Source: Aquila chrysaetos chrysaetos (taxonomy: Eukaryota; Chordata; Aves; Accipitriformes; Accipitridae). From it: 64,000 nt of DNA. Numbering within the stretch: the first letter of the stretch is position 1; each line of letters begins with the position of its first letter. Both the position numbers and the translations under genes were made by a program. Positions 45,201 through 58,995 of the stretch are shown one piece after another. Where the stretch lies: positions 20,544,214 through 20,608,213 of the forward strand of contig NC_044006.1 in the NCBI RefSeq assembly GCF_900496995.4, in the 5' to 3' direction. The notes under the pieces are model-generated. The model made no database searches, was not told the origin of the DNA, and saw only the letters and a program-made list of their open reading frames with translations.

Positions 45201-48200
45201 CAATCGTGACCATTTTGTGTTTCACGGGGATGCCCATGGTGTGCAAGAACCTTGGGGTGTACTTTACTGGACTAAGGTAGAAGATGAGAAAGCTGCCTAT
45301 TTTCTGGATGCTGGTTGGACTTGCAGGTAGGTAACGTGCTGAGCTGCTCAACCTTGTCAAAATACGGCAGTTCTGGGTGTATAATGGAGGTGCTGGGTCA
45401 GGCCAAGGGTGGTGCAGCCTGATATCTTGGCTTTGGTGTTGGCCAATTGCTAATCCCACCCGTTTTCTTCTGAAGCCTTTTCCCTTCCCCCAGTCAGTCT
45501 GCTCCTTTACAGGGCCAAGTTCAAAGTGACATTACCTTCAAGGCGAGGAATGCTGCTGAGGCTGCTCCTACCCTTATGTCCATTAAATGCAGATGCTAAT
45601 AGTGCTTACATCAGTCCATCAGTTTTTAGAGCTGGGAGGTTTTAGGACAACTGGTGTTTTGCAATCTTGTAATTTTTCACTGAAAAGTGCTGGAGTAAGT
45701 TAGCAGTGCTGCTGTATTTATTTGAACCATGATTATCAGGCAGATATAAAGCATTTAAATACTTTAACAAGTCATGCAGAACCAAATTTTCCACAGTTCC
45801 TAGATAAAACATGGTCAGGTTTCCTTAAAGATGCACATTAAGCAGTTAACAAGGAACTCTTGGCTGGAGACCTGCATAGGGAACAGAGGGATCAAGCTGA
45901 AGTGATTAAGTAATGAAAAAACTGTCAGCTTCCAAGATGCTCTGCTTGTCTCTGTAAATAACAAGCCTGGGCAACTCTCACTTTGTCTTGACCCTGTCAC
46001 TTTGAATGTGTCTGCTGTTCAATCGGATGCTGTTCAGACAAGATTAAACACCAGCTAATATGAAGGAATTTCCCAATGTTACATTCCCAGTTTTTCACCA
46101 CTCTTTACTTTGGCTGGAGGAGTCTGATGTTTAAAAAAGGAATAATCTTGTAGTACAATGAACTGTACCTGTGAGCTGAGGTATTTATAGCTCCGTGCTC
46201 AGCAGCAGTCTTGTTGTAGGGGGGAAGAAAAGACTTTGGTTGTTCTGTGGAATATTTTTTGTGTTGGGAATTACAATCAGATCGCTGTTTGTTACTGAAC
46301 TGTGAGTATGGGTGTGGAGCAGAGAATTTTGCCTATTTCCACCACCAGCCCTAAGGACCTAAGTCCTTCTTCATCCCCTCACCTTGCCCACTTTGTGTTG
46401 TCTAGTTCAGAAATCACTATCTCTGCCTATTTTTGCTGGAGGATCTTTTTGAAGCTCTTGTGGCTTGTGAGTCATCAGGGTAAAGATGCTGAATCTTCAC
46501 TAAGTGGTGTTTTGGGGACCTAGGTTAGACAACGCTCTTTGGTCAGGAGGAGATATAACTCTCTTGAGCAGCTGTCAGGATTGACTGATGCTTGTCCAAG
46601 GCTGGGGTCTCCACTGGGGACTGGTCACCATTCCCCAACCAGCAAACATTTCCTTCTAGGTATAATGAGCTTTTAATATGAACTGTAATCACCTGGTAAT
46701 ACAGCCTGGGCCTTTAATTGGCATCAGTGATGCATCTGCTTTTCTAGCTGAAGCCTTTTGATAGGAATTGCTAGAGCACAATCTGAAGAAGTTGCATCCT
46801 TATGGAAGAAAGGACATAATCTTTCCTGGTTCAAAGCTGTTGTATGGACCTCCATCTCCACATTGCTGCTAACCGAAATTGGGGTGAGAGCAAAGAGAAA
46901 ATGCCACTTGTTGTCTGACGCTTATCTTCCAGCCATCCCCATTTTGTACTCATTCTGCAAAGATTACTAAAAAATTAGCTGAAAATGTGGAATAAAATTA
47001 TCTATCTACCGGGTTTGATTGATAGACAGACCATTATACATACTTGGGAAAGATACTTCCTTTGACCATTCAGACTCAAAGATGTCCCAAACTGTACAAA
47101 CCTTTCTCTTTGTGAAAGCTGCAATATTCAGAACAAGAATGAAGTTGGGAGATTTTTGAAGTTCGGAGGTTTTACCTCAATGATAAATGAGGCAATATCT
47201 CCCTTTTTCATCTAATTACTCTTGTGCTTTGTCTTCAAACAGTATCTCAAGCCCAGACCTTGAGATCTGGATGAGAATACTGTCTGAACACAGGTTTTTG
47301 TATTCCCTTTAGTGACACATGGTGGACAATCTTGTATTCATGACCACGAGCTTTCCCTACTCATAGTGCCAGTTCCACAGATTTAGAAGTGCTGCACACT
47401 GGCTTAAAACCAAAGGATCGCGTTGTGTGTTTAAGGAATTTTGATGCGTTCTGTATACTTTTATTTCCTGAATCTTTTAGAGTGTCTTCAGCTAAACCTA
47501 ATTTTCCTCCCCAGCCAGGCTTGCTCGACTTACTGCTTTCTTTCAAAGAAACAGAAAATCTGAAGTGAGCACTTCCTTCCAGGAGCCAGGTATTAAAGAG
47601 AAATACCAATTAGTCATAAAACTCAATATTAAACTTCAAAATTCGGAAATAGTGAGGCATATGACTGAATTGGACTGTTTGTGACAGGGAAAAGAGAAAG
47701 AAGAATAGTCTTTATTGTCGGATATCCTCTGTTCCTTTCAGTTCTTAAGAGGTAGGGTGAAGATGGTCGGCAGTGAACACCATGTGGGATTTTATAGCAG
47801 CTTTTTAGGCAGCACCTAGTAAAATGTCCTGCAGAAGCCTCTTCTTACACATGGTGTTAGCTAAGAAGCGATGTCATATTTCAAAATGAAGCACTTGGGC
47901 AGTGGGTGTGTGTGGAGGAGAGAGTGGGATCGTGCTGCAAAAAGTGCTCACATTTTTAGCCAGACAGCACTTCTGCAGCAAATAAAATCTCTCTCTCCGA
48001 CAGATGGAGGAGAGGTGAGTGGGAGGGAAGTTTGGAAGCGCACTTTATCATTTCTGTTCGCTCACTGCTGCGGCTACAAGGGAGGGTGCATGAAATAGCA
48101 GTCGATAAAAGGGTGGATTAAAAAGTGCAGCAGCATCGAGGAGGCAGAGGCAACTCTCTGTGGACCAGCTTCTGTCTGGGACTGTCAAAATGCTTTACAA

Positions 48201-51200
48201 ACATTAGGCAGCTGAGCTTTATGATATCCCAGTGGACATGTATCAATCATTCCTATTTAGAGATGGAGAGATTTGGGAATAGAGAGTATATGACAAGCTT
48301 TATGTGCACAAGAATATTGATTTGTAGGGCTGGACCTCATGCTACCAGCATCCTCTGCTCCCAGTATAGGACCTCACTCCCCATATATGTTGTTCAGTCT
48401 TAGACTAGCTGCCTGGCATCAACGTGGACAATTCTGTATATGCCTGACCCAGCCTTCCCCTGGAATACACTGTCATTTACTTTCCTTGATCAGGCTTAAT
48501 TTACCTGTCACTTTCATTAGAACTGATTACTTTAAAGCTCTCCTGGAAAACAAATTTTCTCATCTGAGAATGGCAGGGAGAGAATTGCTAAGTGAGAGTA
48601 TCTGTACTGTTTCCACCTGCAAAATCTTACTTAATCCCCCTCAACATTTGTTTTAAATGGGGAAAAAACCATCTCTGATAACTTGTTGCAATGTAAGTTA
48701 ATTAGCTTTCCACATTTCCTCAAAAAAGGGGCTGCTGTTTTAAAGCAAGGCCAAAGTCATGGTTACGTGAAGATACGTATTTGGGTGAAATGTTTAAACA
48801 TGAGCTCAGAGAGATCTGTAAGTTCTGCTGTCCATGCACTGGAAGTAACTACATGAGTATATTCGCACCCAGCATAAAAGCTTCCAGACACATACTGATG
48901 GGAAAGTGAAGTAAATCTGGTGAAAATCAGATTAATTTCATTGGTACAAAAGGAAAACAAGCAAAACCAGAGTCAGATTCTTCAAGTCTTATTGCTGGGC
49001 AGTCAGGTCTCGATGCACAAGCTGAGGTGGACCTTCTGAACTACTCTGACTTTTTCATCTAGTCAGAAATCAAAAAAGGGATGTTCTCTGGCAGTTCAAC
49101 TGGTCGTCAATAGTATTGAACTGCTGGTGAAGGCTACAGGGCAGCGAACATTCTGCTTGCTTTCTCAGGTTCTAGAAAGTGTTTATTTCTGTAGCTAGGA
49201 GAGCGTGCCTCTGTGCATATGAGTATTTCTTAAGCTAAGCTTCTGAAATGTTAGACTTCTTGGCTGTTTTTCTTTGTGAGGTGATTTCTGCCTGTGTTGC
49301 ACAAGGGCCTGGTGTTCTGGCTGCTTGATTAGGTATCCAAAACATAGATTCATCTCATGGGTTTATGCTTTTTAACAGTGATATCTCAGACCAATCAGTC
49401 CTGTTTGTTCCTGCCTTGCTAAACTGGGGTAGCAAAATACATTCTGCAAATGTCTGGCATTCATCATCTTACTATTTTTATAATTGCAAACTATTTGTGT
49501 CTTCAGTACTGACTCATAAAGCAAGGTATTTCACTGAAGCTGAAAGGGAAATGACCCTGCATCTTTTCCAGCTTATTTGTCATTTCATTTTTTGTCCCTC
49601 TTTGGGAATCTCTGTCCTACTTTCTGTCACACATATTAGTCTTGGCTGATTGATATGAAGAGATAAAGAGCCTTGAGCTAACACAGCTTCGTAAACAAAG
49701 ATAGAGAATTCTTTTGCTTCATTTGTAAGAAAAATATCTTAAGCAGAATGAAAGAGCATTAACTGACCCATTTCCAGACTAACTTAGGAGTAGATTAACA
49801 AAGAAACTAAAATGTTAAGTTTGATGGTTTATTCTTCTGCCTTGGTGTGGAAAGACAGAATAAAACAATGGTGGCTTCAAAAAAGACATGCAACTGGGTC
49901 CACTATCATGAATATTTTCTACTAAAATGTGTTTACAGCTTACGACCTGACTATTGCCATGAAAATGTATATTGCAGATTAGGTTTATTTATGAAATCCT
50001 TGTAAATAACACCTAGGAAAAAGTCTGTATTTGCTGTCAGTCACAAAAGTCCAGTCAATGAAATGGGTGAAATCACCTCTAGTGATTTTGTGCATAGGAT
50101 TTGCTGAGGTAATAAATTATGTGTAGATACTCTTACTTTTTGCTGTATGAAAAACTAAATTCAGTACAAGGACCATTAGAACTTGACAAGTTGATTGGGA
50201 GTTGAAACCTGCGTGAAGAAAATTTACAACCTAATGAGAAGACCTTGAAGAGGAGTTAACCTCCTCTGCTTCTAGGTTGAAGGACAGATGGCCACAAAGA
50301 CTTCCTTATTCAAATAGTTTTAACTTCAAAATATAATTCAATAAATGTTTTTTTATTATTCATAGTATTCCATGTAATTATATTTAATTGATTAAAGCAT
50401 ATCAAGTTTTTGCCTTTTATATGTAATTGAAATTTCCATCGAAGTTAGCTTAAATCAGATCATGAATAAAAAGGAATCCCCTTAGAAATAAGAAGCATTA
50501 TCTGCCTTTTTCTAATAGAATACAGTCTAAAAATTAAGTTACCTAATTATACATTCTTCTAGTTACCAAAGAAGAAGTACCAGATTTAGTAAAAACACCT
50601 CACTTTTACTTGCAAAACAGCATGTCTTAATAATTGCTAGAAGTGAGAATCAATCTTCAGAAAAATAACTAAGTATAACAAATGTGAGATAAGAATAAAG
50701 CCACATTTTGAATCAGGATGTGTTCTTTGCTGAACTAAATCATGTTAAAATTAGCTTTTTCAGCCTTACCCATATGTTACCTTTCTCTTTGAGCTCTTGT
50801 AGGTTTTGTGTGCATTTGATGATAGCTGTGTTTGTGAATTTAATTTTTTTTAGGTTTTCTTTCTGGTTATCAGTTGAGTAATGAACAATTAATAGATTGT
50901 TATCAAATCTATTGATACGATTGATCTACACTCAAATGATGTGGTGACCTCAAATGTTCAGTGAATGTGTTAGGCACTCAAATACTAGGTGCTTGGCTCC
51001 ACAGTGAAATCCCAAATCCTCTGTTCAGAAACATATGCAGTTCATGTAGAGAATAAAACTCTTCAGGATGCGATCCGGTGCAGCCATTACACTGATTTAT
51101 GAGATCAGCTAAAATGTACAGCTGGCTCAAGCTAGGTATGTGGGAAGAGCAGAGAGAAGGATGAACCTCTGTGTGAGATGCCCTAGTGACTACATGGGAT

Positions 51201-54200
51201 CCATCTCTCTAAAGCGTCTCCTGAAGCTCCATCCTGAAGACACCACTGAAATGGTGGGAGCATTTGGACACGAAGTGGGAGCACGGTCAGCCTCTTCCTC
51301 ACCCAGAATATTCAGACCAACATCTCCCACCTTGAGACTATGACACAAAGCCAAGCTGGAGGCAAGGTTCCGTCCTGGACCTGGCCTGTCCATGCAAACA
51401 GTCATTAAGAGACTTACTGGGTGAGAAGGGGAGGAGGGGGTACAGGGACCAAGACCTTGCAGCCTACCGCTGGGGTCACTCGGTGATGAAGCCTGCTCAC
51501 CTCTCAGTGGTTATGCATTTTACACTAAACAGCTTCTGGATAAAATGAAGCTGCTGAGAGCATTTAGAGGTGGCTAAGGGAAAGGGGAGATGCTCAAGAA
51601 TGTGGTTTTGGTTCGGTGAACTTAAGTCTCACTTCTGTGACTTTCAGCTCTTTCTTAAATCTAGTTCTTGGTCACTCCTCTGAGAGTTTAGGAGTAAAAG
51701 AGCCAGCACTGCTTTGTTTCTCAGCACATGGATAATAACTGTTTCCTTTTGGATTCATGCCATGTCATTTAAAAAAATAGGCAGTGAATAAACAAAGCTG
51801 TATGTCATGTGCAATCATCCCCAACCTACCGGAGTTATTAACAGCACACACTCATTGACTTTGTAACAGAGAGAGAGATATTCAGCTTTCCTTTAAATTC
51901 TCACCTGGAAAAGTGGCTATAAAAAAGCCCCAGGCTCAGATAGACTCTATTCTGAAAGAACTGTTATTGAAAACTTTCAGTATTTACCACAGCATGATTC
52001 TTTCTAAATTGTTCTCCTTTGTAGTCCTCACTGAATATTCAAAACTGATAAACTGGTAACCTTGCCTCCAGTTATTTTCTATGCCCTTGCAATATAGGTA
52101 CATGTATTACTGTAAGAAAGAAATTTGATTGAAACTTTTGTTTTTTTAAATGTCTAAAATAAATGAATTCCCATTCCTGCCTTAAAAAAAAAATGTTTAA
52201 AATATAAAGCAATAATTTGTTCACATGGTACTGCTCTTTCCCTTATCAGCTTGCTGGAGAGGCAATTTTTTGTTACAGTCTTGATTTCAAGTGCAGTTCA
52301 CACTCACCACAGGGCATGAAGCACTGAGTAGAGTGAAATAACGGGTATAGCCTCCTTAAATGTTCCGGTGAAAAGGGCAGGGGACCAGATAACCTGCACT
52401 CTTTTCAGAACATAATGTTAAAGACAGTTCTGCACAAACTGAATTCATTTCCTCAGCTCTGAGTCTTGGGAAGTTGTCACACACTGGACAATATTGATGT
52501 ATGACCAACGTGTGCATTGGCACATGTATGACCTATGTATTTAATATATTTAATATTTTAAAATACCTGAAACTCCAGTTAGCCTCAATCAATTACTTGA
52601 AGTAGGTAAAATTTATCCTGTTTTCTCTTTCAAGAGTAGAGTCTCTATGTTTGTCCCTAAAATGAGCAAAGTTATCCATAAAAACATCTCATCTGCTTGG
52701 TTTCAGCAAATGGGCTAGGAGTTTTTACATCTTTAGTTAAGGCTGACTTGCTCTTTTATTCATCTTTGATGGCAAAACTCAACAGATAATTCTAATTACT
52801 CTCTGATACAAAGACGGTGTTTTGAATCACATCTTCAGTTTCACACAAAGGTTAAGGTATGCCACATTTCAGCACCAGCTTCACGCAAGGGAAATGCATC
52901 CTTGGAGTGCGTTTGAGAGTCTTACGGTGATCTTCAGCACAGGCACAGGAGGATAAAGCACTGGCTAACAACGCCAATTAAGTTTTCATTATAAACTTCA
53001 CTCCTTTCTTCACAAAAACCATCAGACAGATTCGGTATTTGTATCTTAAGTAAATAAAAGACATAGCTGGTGAGATGCAGGATATTTCATTCAGATTAGT
53101 TTGCAGATACTATCCACAGGGCTTTACCGATGATGTGAGTAAGTTGCCTGGGTAGCAAAATATCGTCCCCAGGCTCCCAGGCTGTGAGCAAATACTCCAC
53201 TGCAGGCCTGTTCCTAACAAGTATAGAGGGATTAGAAACCTTTTGCTTACTTTGAACTGTTTCGCTCCTGCTTCCTTACTTGAGAGAGATTTATGGATCA
53301 TTTAAAGAAGGGAAAAGTGGTGTTGGCAGGGGACATTTTTGAAGTGAACTTAAATTTTGGGGTGACTTTGCATGTTTTCTAGGCAAACTACTGCTTGACT
53401 AGATGAAGTGACACAGGCAGCTGGCCCTCATTGCTTTGTGGTGCCTTTGTGTGAAGTGAGATGCCGCGTGGGGTTTTGTGAAGTGATCTGCAATGGATTT
53501 AAGATGGCTTTGAAGAGACTGTCTGAATTTTCTCGGTGGGAAGGCAATTGCCACCTCTTTTTCTTTTCTTACCTTTTCACTATTGAAATGTCAAGTCTAG
53601 TTTTCCTTGGTTTAGACAGAGACTGAGAGGAACACTGGCAAATGAGAAAAGTATAAGTAAAAGGTTGTAGCCATCTGTAGCCATAACAATAAATAGCATT
53701 GTCTGTAAACTTAATACTTCATCCATGTCTTCTGCCTGGGGAGACTGAAAAAGCATTCACGTCAATGCACTATTCCTCATTATTCAACAAGTACAGAAAA
53801 ATTTCATCCCTTTCAGCAGGAGGAAAATTGGTCTAGTCTTAGGTGTCTTAGGTCAAAGCAGTTTAAAATCTTAGTATAGCTGTTTAGGAATTAAATTTGT
53901 GTGGAGGTCTGGTAGAAAGGTGTTCTTCATCTCTTGCAGAACAGCTAATTTAACCCTGTAACATCATCTCTGCAACGGTGCACCTACATTAACTGTTTCA
54001 ATTTGAGCTTCCTGTGAAAACAAGCACTTACAAATAGCATTGGATAGAGCACTGGAGAATAACCTGGGACCACAAATCTGTGCCTGCGAAGGAGTGACAG
54101 AAAACTTCTTAATCAGAGTATGTTTTGCCAAGTTCTGTTGCTACAAGATATGTCTGAGATAGGGGCAGCTCTGATCTGACTGAGCTGGGACGTGGGATGA

Positions 54201-55622
54201 GGGATTGTGCCCATACCGTTTGATGTGTAACATGTATGAGTAGAAGCAGGGAAAGGAGATTGTTTCCCTCTCCCTCTAAAGGAGCTTATTGCTGTGTCTG
54301 AAGGACACATGGCAGAGGAAAGGCTATACTAGGTACAGTCCTCTTGGCTGAGTAGCCATGGTTTGGGACCCCCCCTCAACTTTTTCTCTACTTCCTTTTA
54401 TCGCACCACAAGGAGAAGGGCAAAACCAGAAAAGAATTGGCTTGCTGCCATGTGGCTGTGTGCTAAAACATTATCTCCATCAAAATCCTAATAGAGCACT
54501 TAACTGCCTGCTCTTGCCTTTTACATCTTTCTCCTTTACTTGTGTATGGGTAGATTGGCAGCTGTATAGAAGCACTTTCAGTACTTCAGCTTCCCCTGTG
54601 TTCTCTGGGGTTGAGCAAAGTTCATTAGAGCCAGTGGAAATCCACATACTTTCTCATTTTTTTTCACCTTGTCCAGTTATGTGCATCTCTTGCATTCTTG
54701 TTTTGCAAGGCTAAGTCAGGAAAGCAATAAAATTAAAGCATAAAGAGCTCAAAAGCTTGTAAATAATGTAATACTGCATACTGGCACAGGAAGCAAAGGA
54801 AAGTGCTATCAAAAAAAGGTGGCAAGACTTTTAAAGTGCTTCTCCGAGGGGTCAAAATTAATGCCATGTGCTCATATTACTGCGTTCTTCTAAAATTGAC
54901 AGCACGTCTGTGCTGTGGCCCCTATCTTAAAATCAGTGAGATTTAAGCAAGTTGTCCTGTGAGCAGTGGGACTAAGCAACCCTGGTTTCCTATGAATTGT
55001 ACTTTGCCTCCCATGTTTTATCTCCCCCCTTATGCTTTCCTTCGATTTGAATAATGTCACATCTCCACCATGTGTTGTTGATGCAGCAGCTGTCGATGCT
55101 AGTCCTGTAAAACAGGGCCAGGGCTAATGTGAAGCTACCCATGGATGGTTACTCATGTTTGACTGCCAGTTGGTTGTCAGCAGTTGCATATGTGAAGAGC
55201 GGCTACATCCTAGTTGCTTTGCCCTCATGAGGGAAAATAATTCAGTTTGTGTGCTAACCGGCTTTAAGTTTTCACAAAATGCATACAAGACAGTTATATT
55301 TCAAGTGTCTACCCTCTTGTCAATTTTGGTAGAAATTAGCCAGTGGTTTCAAAATTATTGGGTGAGGAGAGGGAAAGTGACAAATAAGAAACTGGAGAGA
55401 AAATCACAGCCTCAAAAGTCTTTCTTCCTTGGGAATTCGGGCTTGAAACAGTTAGTGCCAGTATTGCGTATTTGTCTGCTCCTTCTTCAACCTGTAAGGT
55501 TGGTATTTTCAAGATATTGTTTCTCAATCAGGAGGGCTGAGAATTTTTTTATGGTAATACAAATTCTCATATAACTGCAGCTGGGGCTTCAAAAAATCAT
55601 TATTATACTGTGAGATTAATTT

Positions 55623-55645
55623 AAAAAAAAAAAAAAAAAAAAAAA
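55623..55645 (+). repeat. Poly-A run, 23 nt
   Basis: This is an uninterrupted A tract. I see no retroposed body immediately upstream. Confidence 0.9.
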
Positions 55646-58600
55646 GTTGCCAGAACAGGTTCTCCTGTTTTGGTTCTCTTGCTGATTTAGTGTCTTGTCC
55701 ATCAAAATCCAGTATAAATAGCTAATTGTAACGAGGGCTCCCAAAAGTTATGGAGTGGCACCAGTCGTTCTAAGCATGCAGAAAAGGAACAGCTGGTGAC
55801 TGTTTTTACACACAATCCTCCTCTAAATACTAGAGGGTGTTTTGCAATGTAATATTATTATTTATACTTCAGTAATACCAGGACGTCCTAGCTGAAAGTG
55901 GAGCCTGAAGGTACTATTTTTTATCTACATGCTGTAGGAGATTATCCTGTCCCCAGTTCCCCTCTATCCCTTTCCACCAAAAAATATCACAGCTAATTAG
56001 GCAAAGACTGGAAGAGGAAAGACAGGTGCCACAAAATGAGGTGACTTGTGCCTGGCTCCAGAGCAGATCAGTGTTGTCTGTGCTGAGAAAGCTCAGTCTC
56101 CTGCCTCCCCATTGGAATCTCTTCCCTGGAGTCCCATGCCACATCGCAAGGTCCCACACAAAATGTTGCATTTTTAATATGGTGTTACAAACCTCAAAGT
56201 TTTAAGGAAACATGAATACTTAATAAATATAGAAAACTCTGCAAAACACTTGAAATACACTGTCTTGGGATACAGCTGAGCAGTATTCATTCACTTTTAT
56301 GCAACTTTGTTAAAATCTTTATTGAGACAAGGGAAAAAAAGGGGGGGGTCATTTGATTTCAAGGATTCTGCTTCATCACATGCTTTTCAGGCACTCATAA
56401 ATTGTCATGCTGCTGTGACCTCTCATGAGAATTATATTCCTATTAAGTATATTTCTGTTTACGTTATCTTGAGTATAAATGCGTGAACAGTCCATGCATT
56501 TACCATGCACAGGCTTGTCTTGTCTCTTGGCCTTGTCAGAGTGATACATTTTTTTTCCTCATCTTGTAGGCAGTTCTCTCTTGTAGGACTTTTCTTTCTT
56601 TGTTACTGACTTGGATCACAAATGTTCTTTATTTCCCTGTTCTTCTGAACTAAATAGTTAAATGCAGGTTCCTGTGGATATGAAAGGGGTTGTGAGTCAT
56701 ACAAACAAAAATATGTTAACTTCTCCTTGTGTGGGTTGTAATCCATTAGAAACATTCTTATTCCATGTGGTGTAACCTTGAGCTTTTTTCCTATTATAAC
56801 TGACAAACCATGATTAATTCAAGCATAATTTTGGACCCAGCTCATCAGACTGTTAGACCTATGTGTCGCAATGCAGTCCTATAATTCCAGGTGCAGATAT
56901 GCCATTTTACATCACTTCTCAGTATTACTGTACTATGACGATCATGGATCGAATAACCGGGATTGCAAGGCAATCTGTTAGGGGTTAGGGTAGTACAAGT
57001 GAAGGTAAGTTACATGCTCTGAATTCTCCTCCTTACTGGGTACAAAGCAACAGGTTACCTCCTGTTGCAGGGGCTTTATATTTCTGTACAGAGGTCTGGC
57101 TCTTTTCAGCTCTCATGAGAGTACAGTAAGAGCAGGCTGGTCCCATAGCCTGTCTTCCCAGGTGGTTGACCTGCCTGATGTGAGTGCTGAGAAGTCCCAC
57201 TGAGGTCTGCGTCCATGAGATCCCGCCTGTGTAGGCTTAGCCCATGAATTCTCCTTGGGGAGAGGTGGCGAAATGCTAAACCCCTGTGTGCCCGAGTTCC
57301 CTCCATGTCATACGAGCTTCTTATGGAGAGACTGAGAAGGCCACCAGGAACTCCGCTGTGGTTGGCACCGCAAAAGCATGGGGAAGCAACAAGTTCTGTC
57401 CTGGGGAAGAAAGGGAAAAGTGATATTGCAAGCAAGCAGAAAGCAAAGGTGATAGTGCTCTGTTTGCTGTCTGAATTTTAACTGCAGTGCAATGTACTCA
57501 AGAGTGAGGAGGAAAATATGGGTTCCTTATTCATGTCTCCTAAGAATCGTAAGCATTATTATTTAGACTGGACCTTGTGCAAAAAGGCAGTTTTCAAGTG
57601 TTCTTAATGAAGGCACAGAAGATGGGATGTTTCTTATGATGATGCTAAAGCCCACATTTTGTATTATTTGGGAAGCTTCTCAGATCACTTCTGCAGTTTT
57701 TGAATTCTTGCTTTTCCCACCAATCATAGGCCAGGGCATTGTTTGTGTGACAAATCCTTGTTTCAGAATATAAGCTTTAAGTGAGAATTAATTTAAGAAA
57801 GAGCTACAGCTGTATTACACAGAAGACTGACTGCAGAATCTCAATGATTCTACATGTATGAACAGGACAGGCTGTGGCCACATTTCCCAAAGATGCAGCG
57901 GAGGTTGGGCAATCTGAGTCCTGTTCACCCACTTCTGGAAACAGAAACACTTTCCTTGTTCTAGCCTTTTCATTCAATACAGAGGTGAGGAATTGAATTT
58001 ACTCATCAAGCCCTGCTGCTGAACATGGGGAGAGAAAGATATATTGCCCATCAAGTTACCTGAAGAGGCGCCCAGAAAATCAGTGATGCCTCTTCTGCCT
58101 TGTCAGTAGCAGCTGCCTTGCTCTGGCGGCACTCAGAAGTCAGTCATGTTCACCAGTACTGACCTGTGTTAGATTAAATGACCTTGAGGTAAAAGATGGT
58201 GTCAGACTGGCACTGTTATTTCTGGCTTACTGATCTGTTTCTCCCATCTATTTTTATTTTTCTGGTAGTATTCCATTTCTACAGTAAGAATATTGACATG
58301 ATTAGCAAGTATAAACTGTCTGCTTCCAAATACTATGAATTGTGTCATTTAAAAATGTATCTGTACAAACACTGTCTCACACTGTTTGTAGCAAAATTCT
58401 CTGTTGCCTGAGCCATTAGAGGCAATGAAAATCAGTGTCTCCCATAAGTTAATGTTCCTCTTCACTTTACATGAGGCATGAAATAAGCTGATATATAGCA
58501 AGTGGAGGTATTCACAGCAGGGAGAATGTTCAAAACTTCTAAGCAAGGAAGGGAGTGTATTTTTAAGGCTATGCTGTCAGCCAGGGAATTTGGCTTCCTA

Positions 58601-58714
58601 AAAATCCACAAGGAGCTTATGTGTGTATGTAGGTGTCTAAATATCCAGGGTACTTTCAAGAAATGCAACCAGCATCAAATATTGTAATAATAGTAGTAAA
58701 TATTGAGGCACACA

Positions 58715-58995
58715 AAGTCAGGCATTTTGGGTTCTGTTTCTATTTCTATTTCTGTGACTTGCTACGTGACCCTCATTGAGTCTCTTTGTGCCTCAATCTT
58801 CTCACTTCTAATATTCTTTTAAGATAATAAAATAAAATAAAGTTTATGTACCTTAACCATTTTTATCCAGCTCTAGGTTTTGATCAGGTCACCTATTAAT
58901 GAAGTTCCTACCTGCCTTACATCGTGTGAGATTTCACTGAATGTTGATGAGCTTTGAGATACTTGAATGAAAAGCATTATTAGTATATAAAATAT
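58715..58995 (+). mobile_element. Ancient MIR/CORE-type SINE relic
   Basis: The + strand has the MIR-like order: TTTCTGTGACTTGCTACGTG, ACCCTCATTGAGTCTCTTTG, TGCCTCAATCTTCTCA, then a run of AATAAAATAAAA. After these comes a tail with GATGAGCTTTGAGATACTTG and AATGAAAAGC. The tail resembles 3' ends shared by old LINE-SINE pairs. It is recognised by motif order, not by alignment. Confidence 0.55.

Larger units (their letters stand above)
43916..58714. other. Intergenic, AT-rich, no gene recognised
   Basis: No open frame here has splice sites, codon bias or a family signature that supports a gene. The distinct items are an 11-bp perfect inverted repeat near 44451-44501, two tRNA-SINE-like patches (44720-44880, 45070-45200), a run of 23 A (55623-55645) and slightly GC-richer patches near 51150-51480 and 57120-57420. 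Enhancers may well lie here but cannot be seen from sequence alone. Confidence 0.55.

Noticed and set aside
55155..55574. 139-codon + strand frame in the intergenic region
   Set aside because: No family signature, no flanking splice sites in frame and no similarity to either neighbour. It is likely a chance frame.
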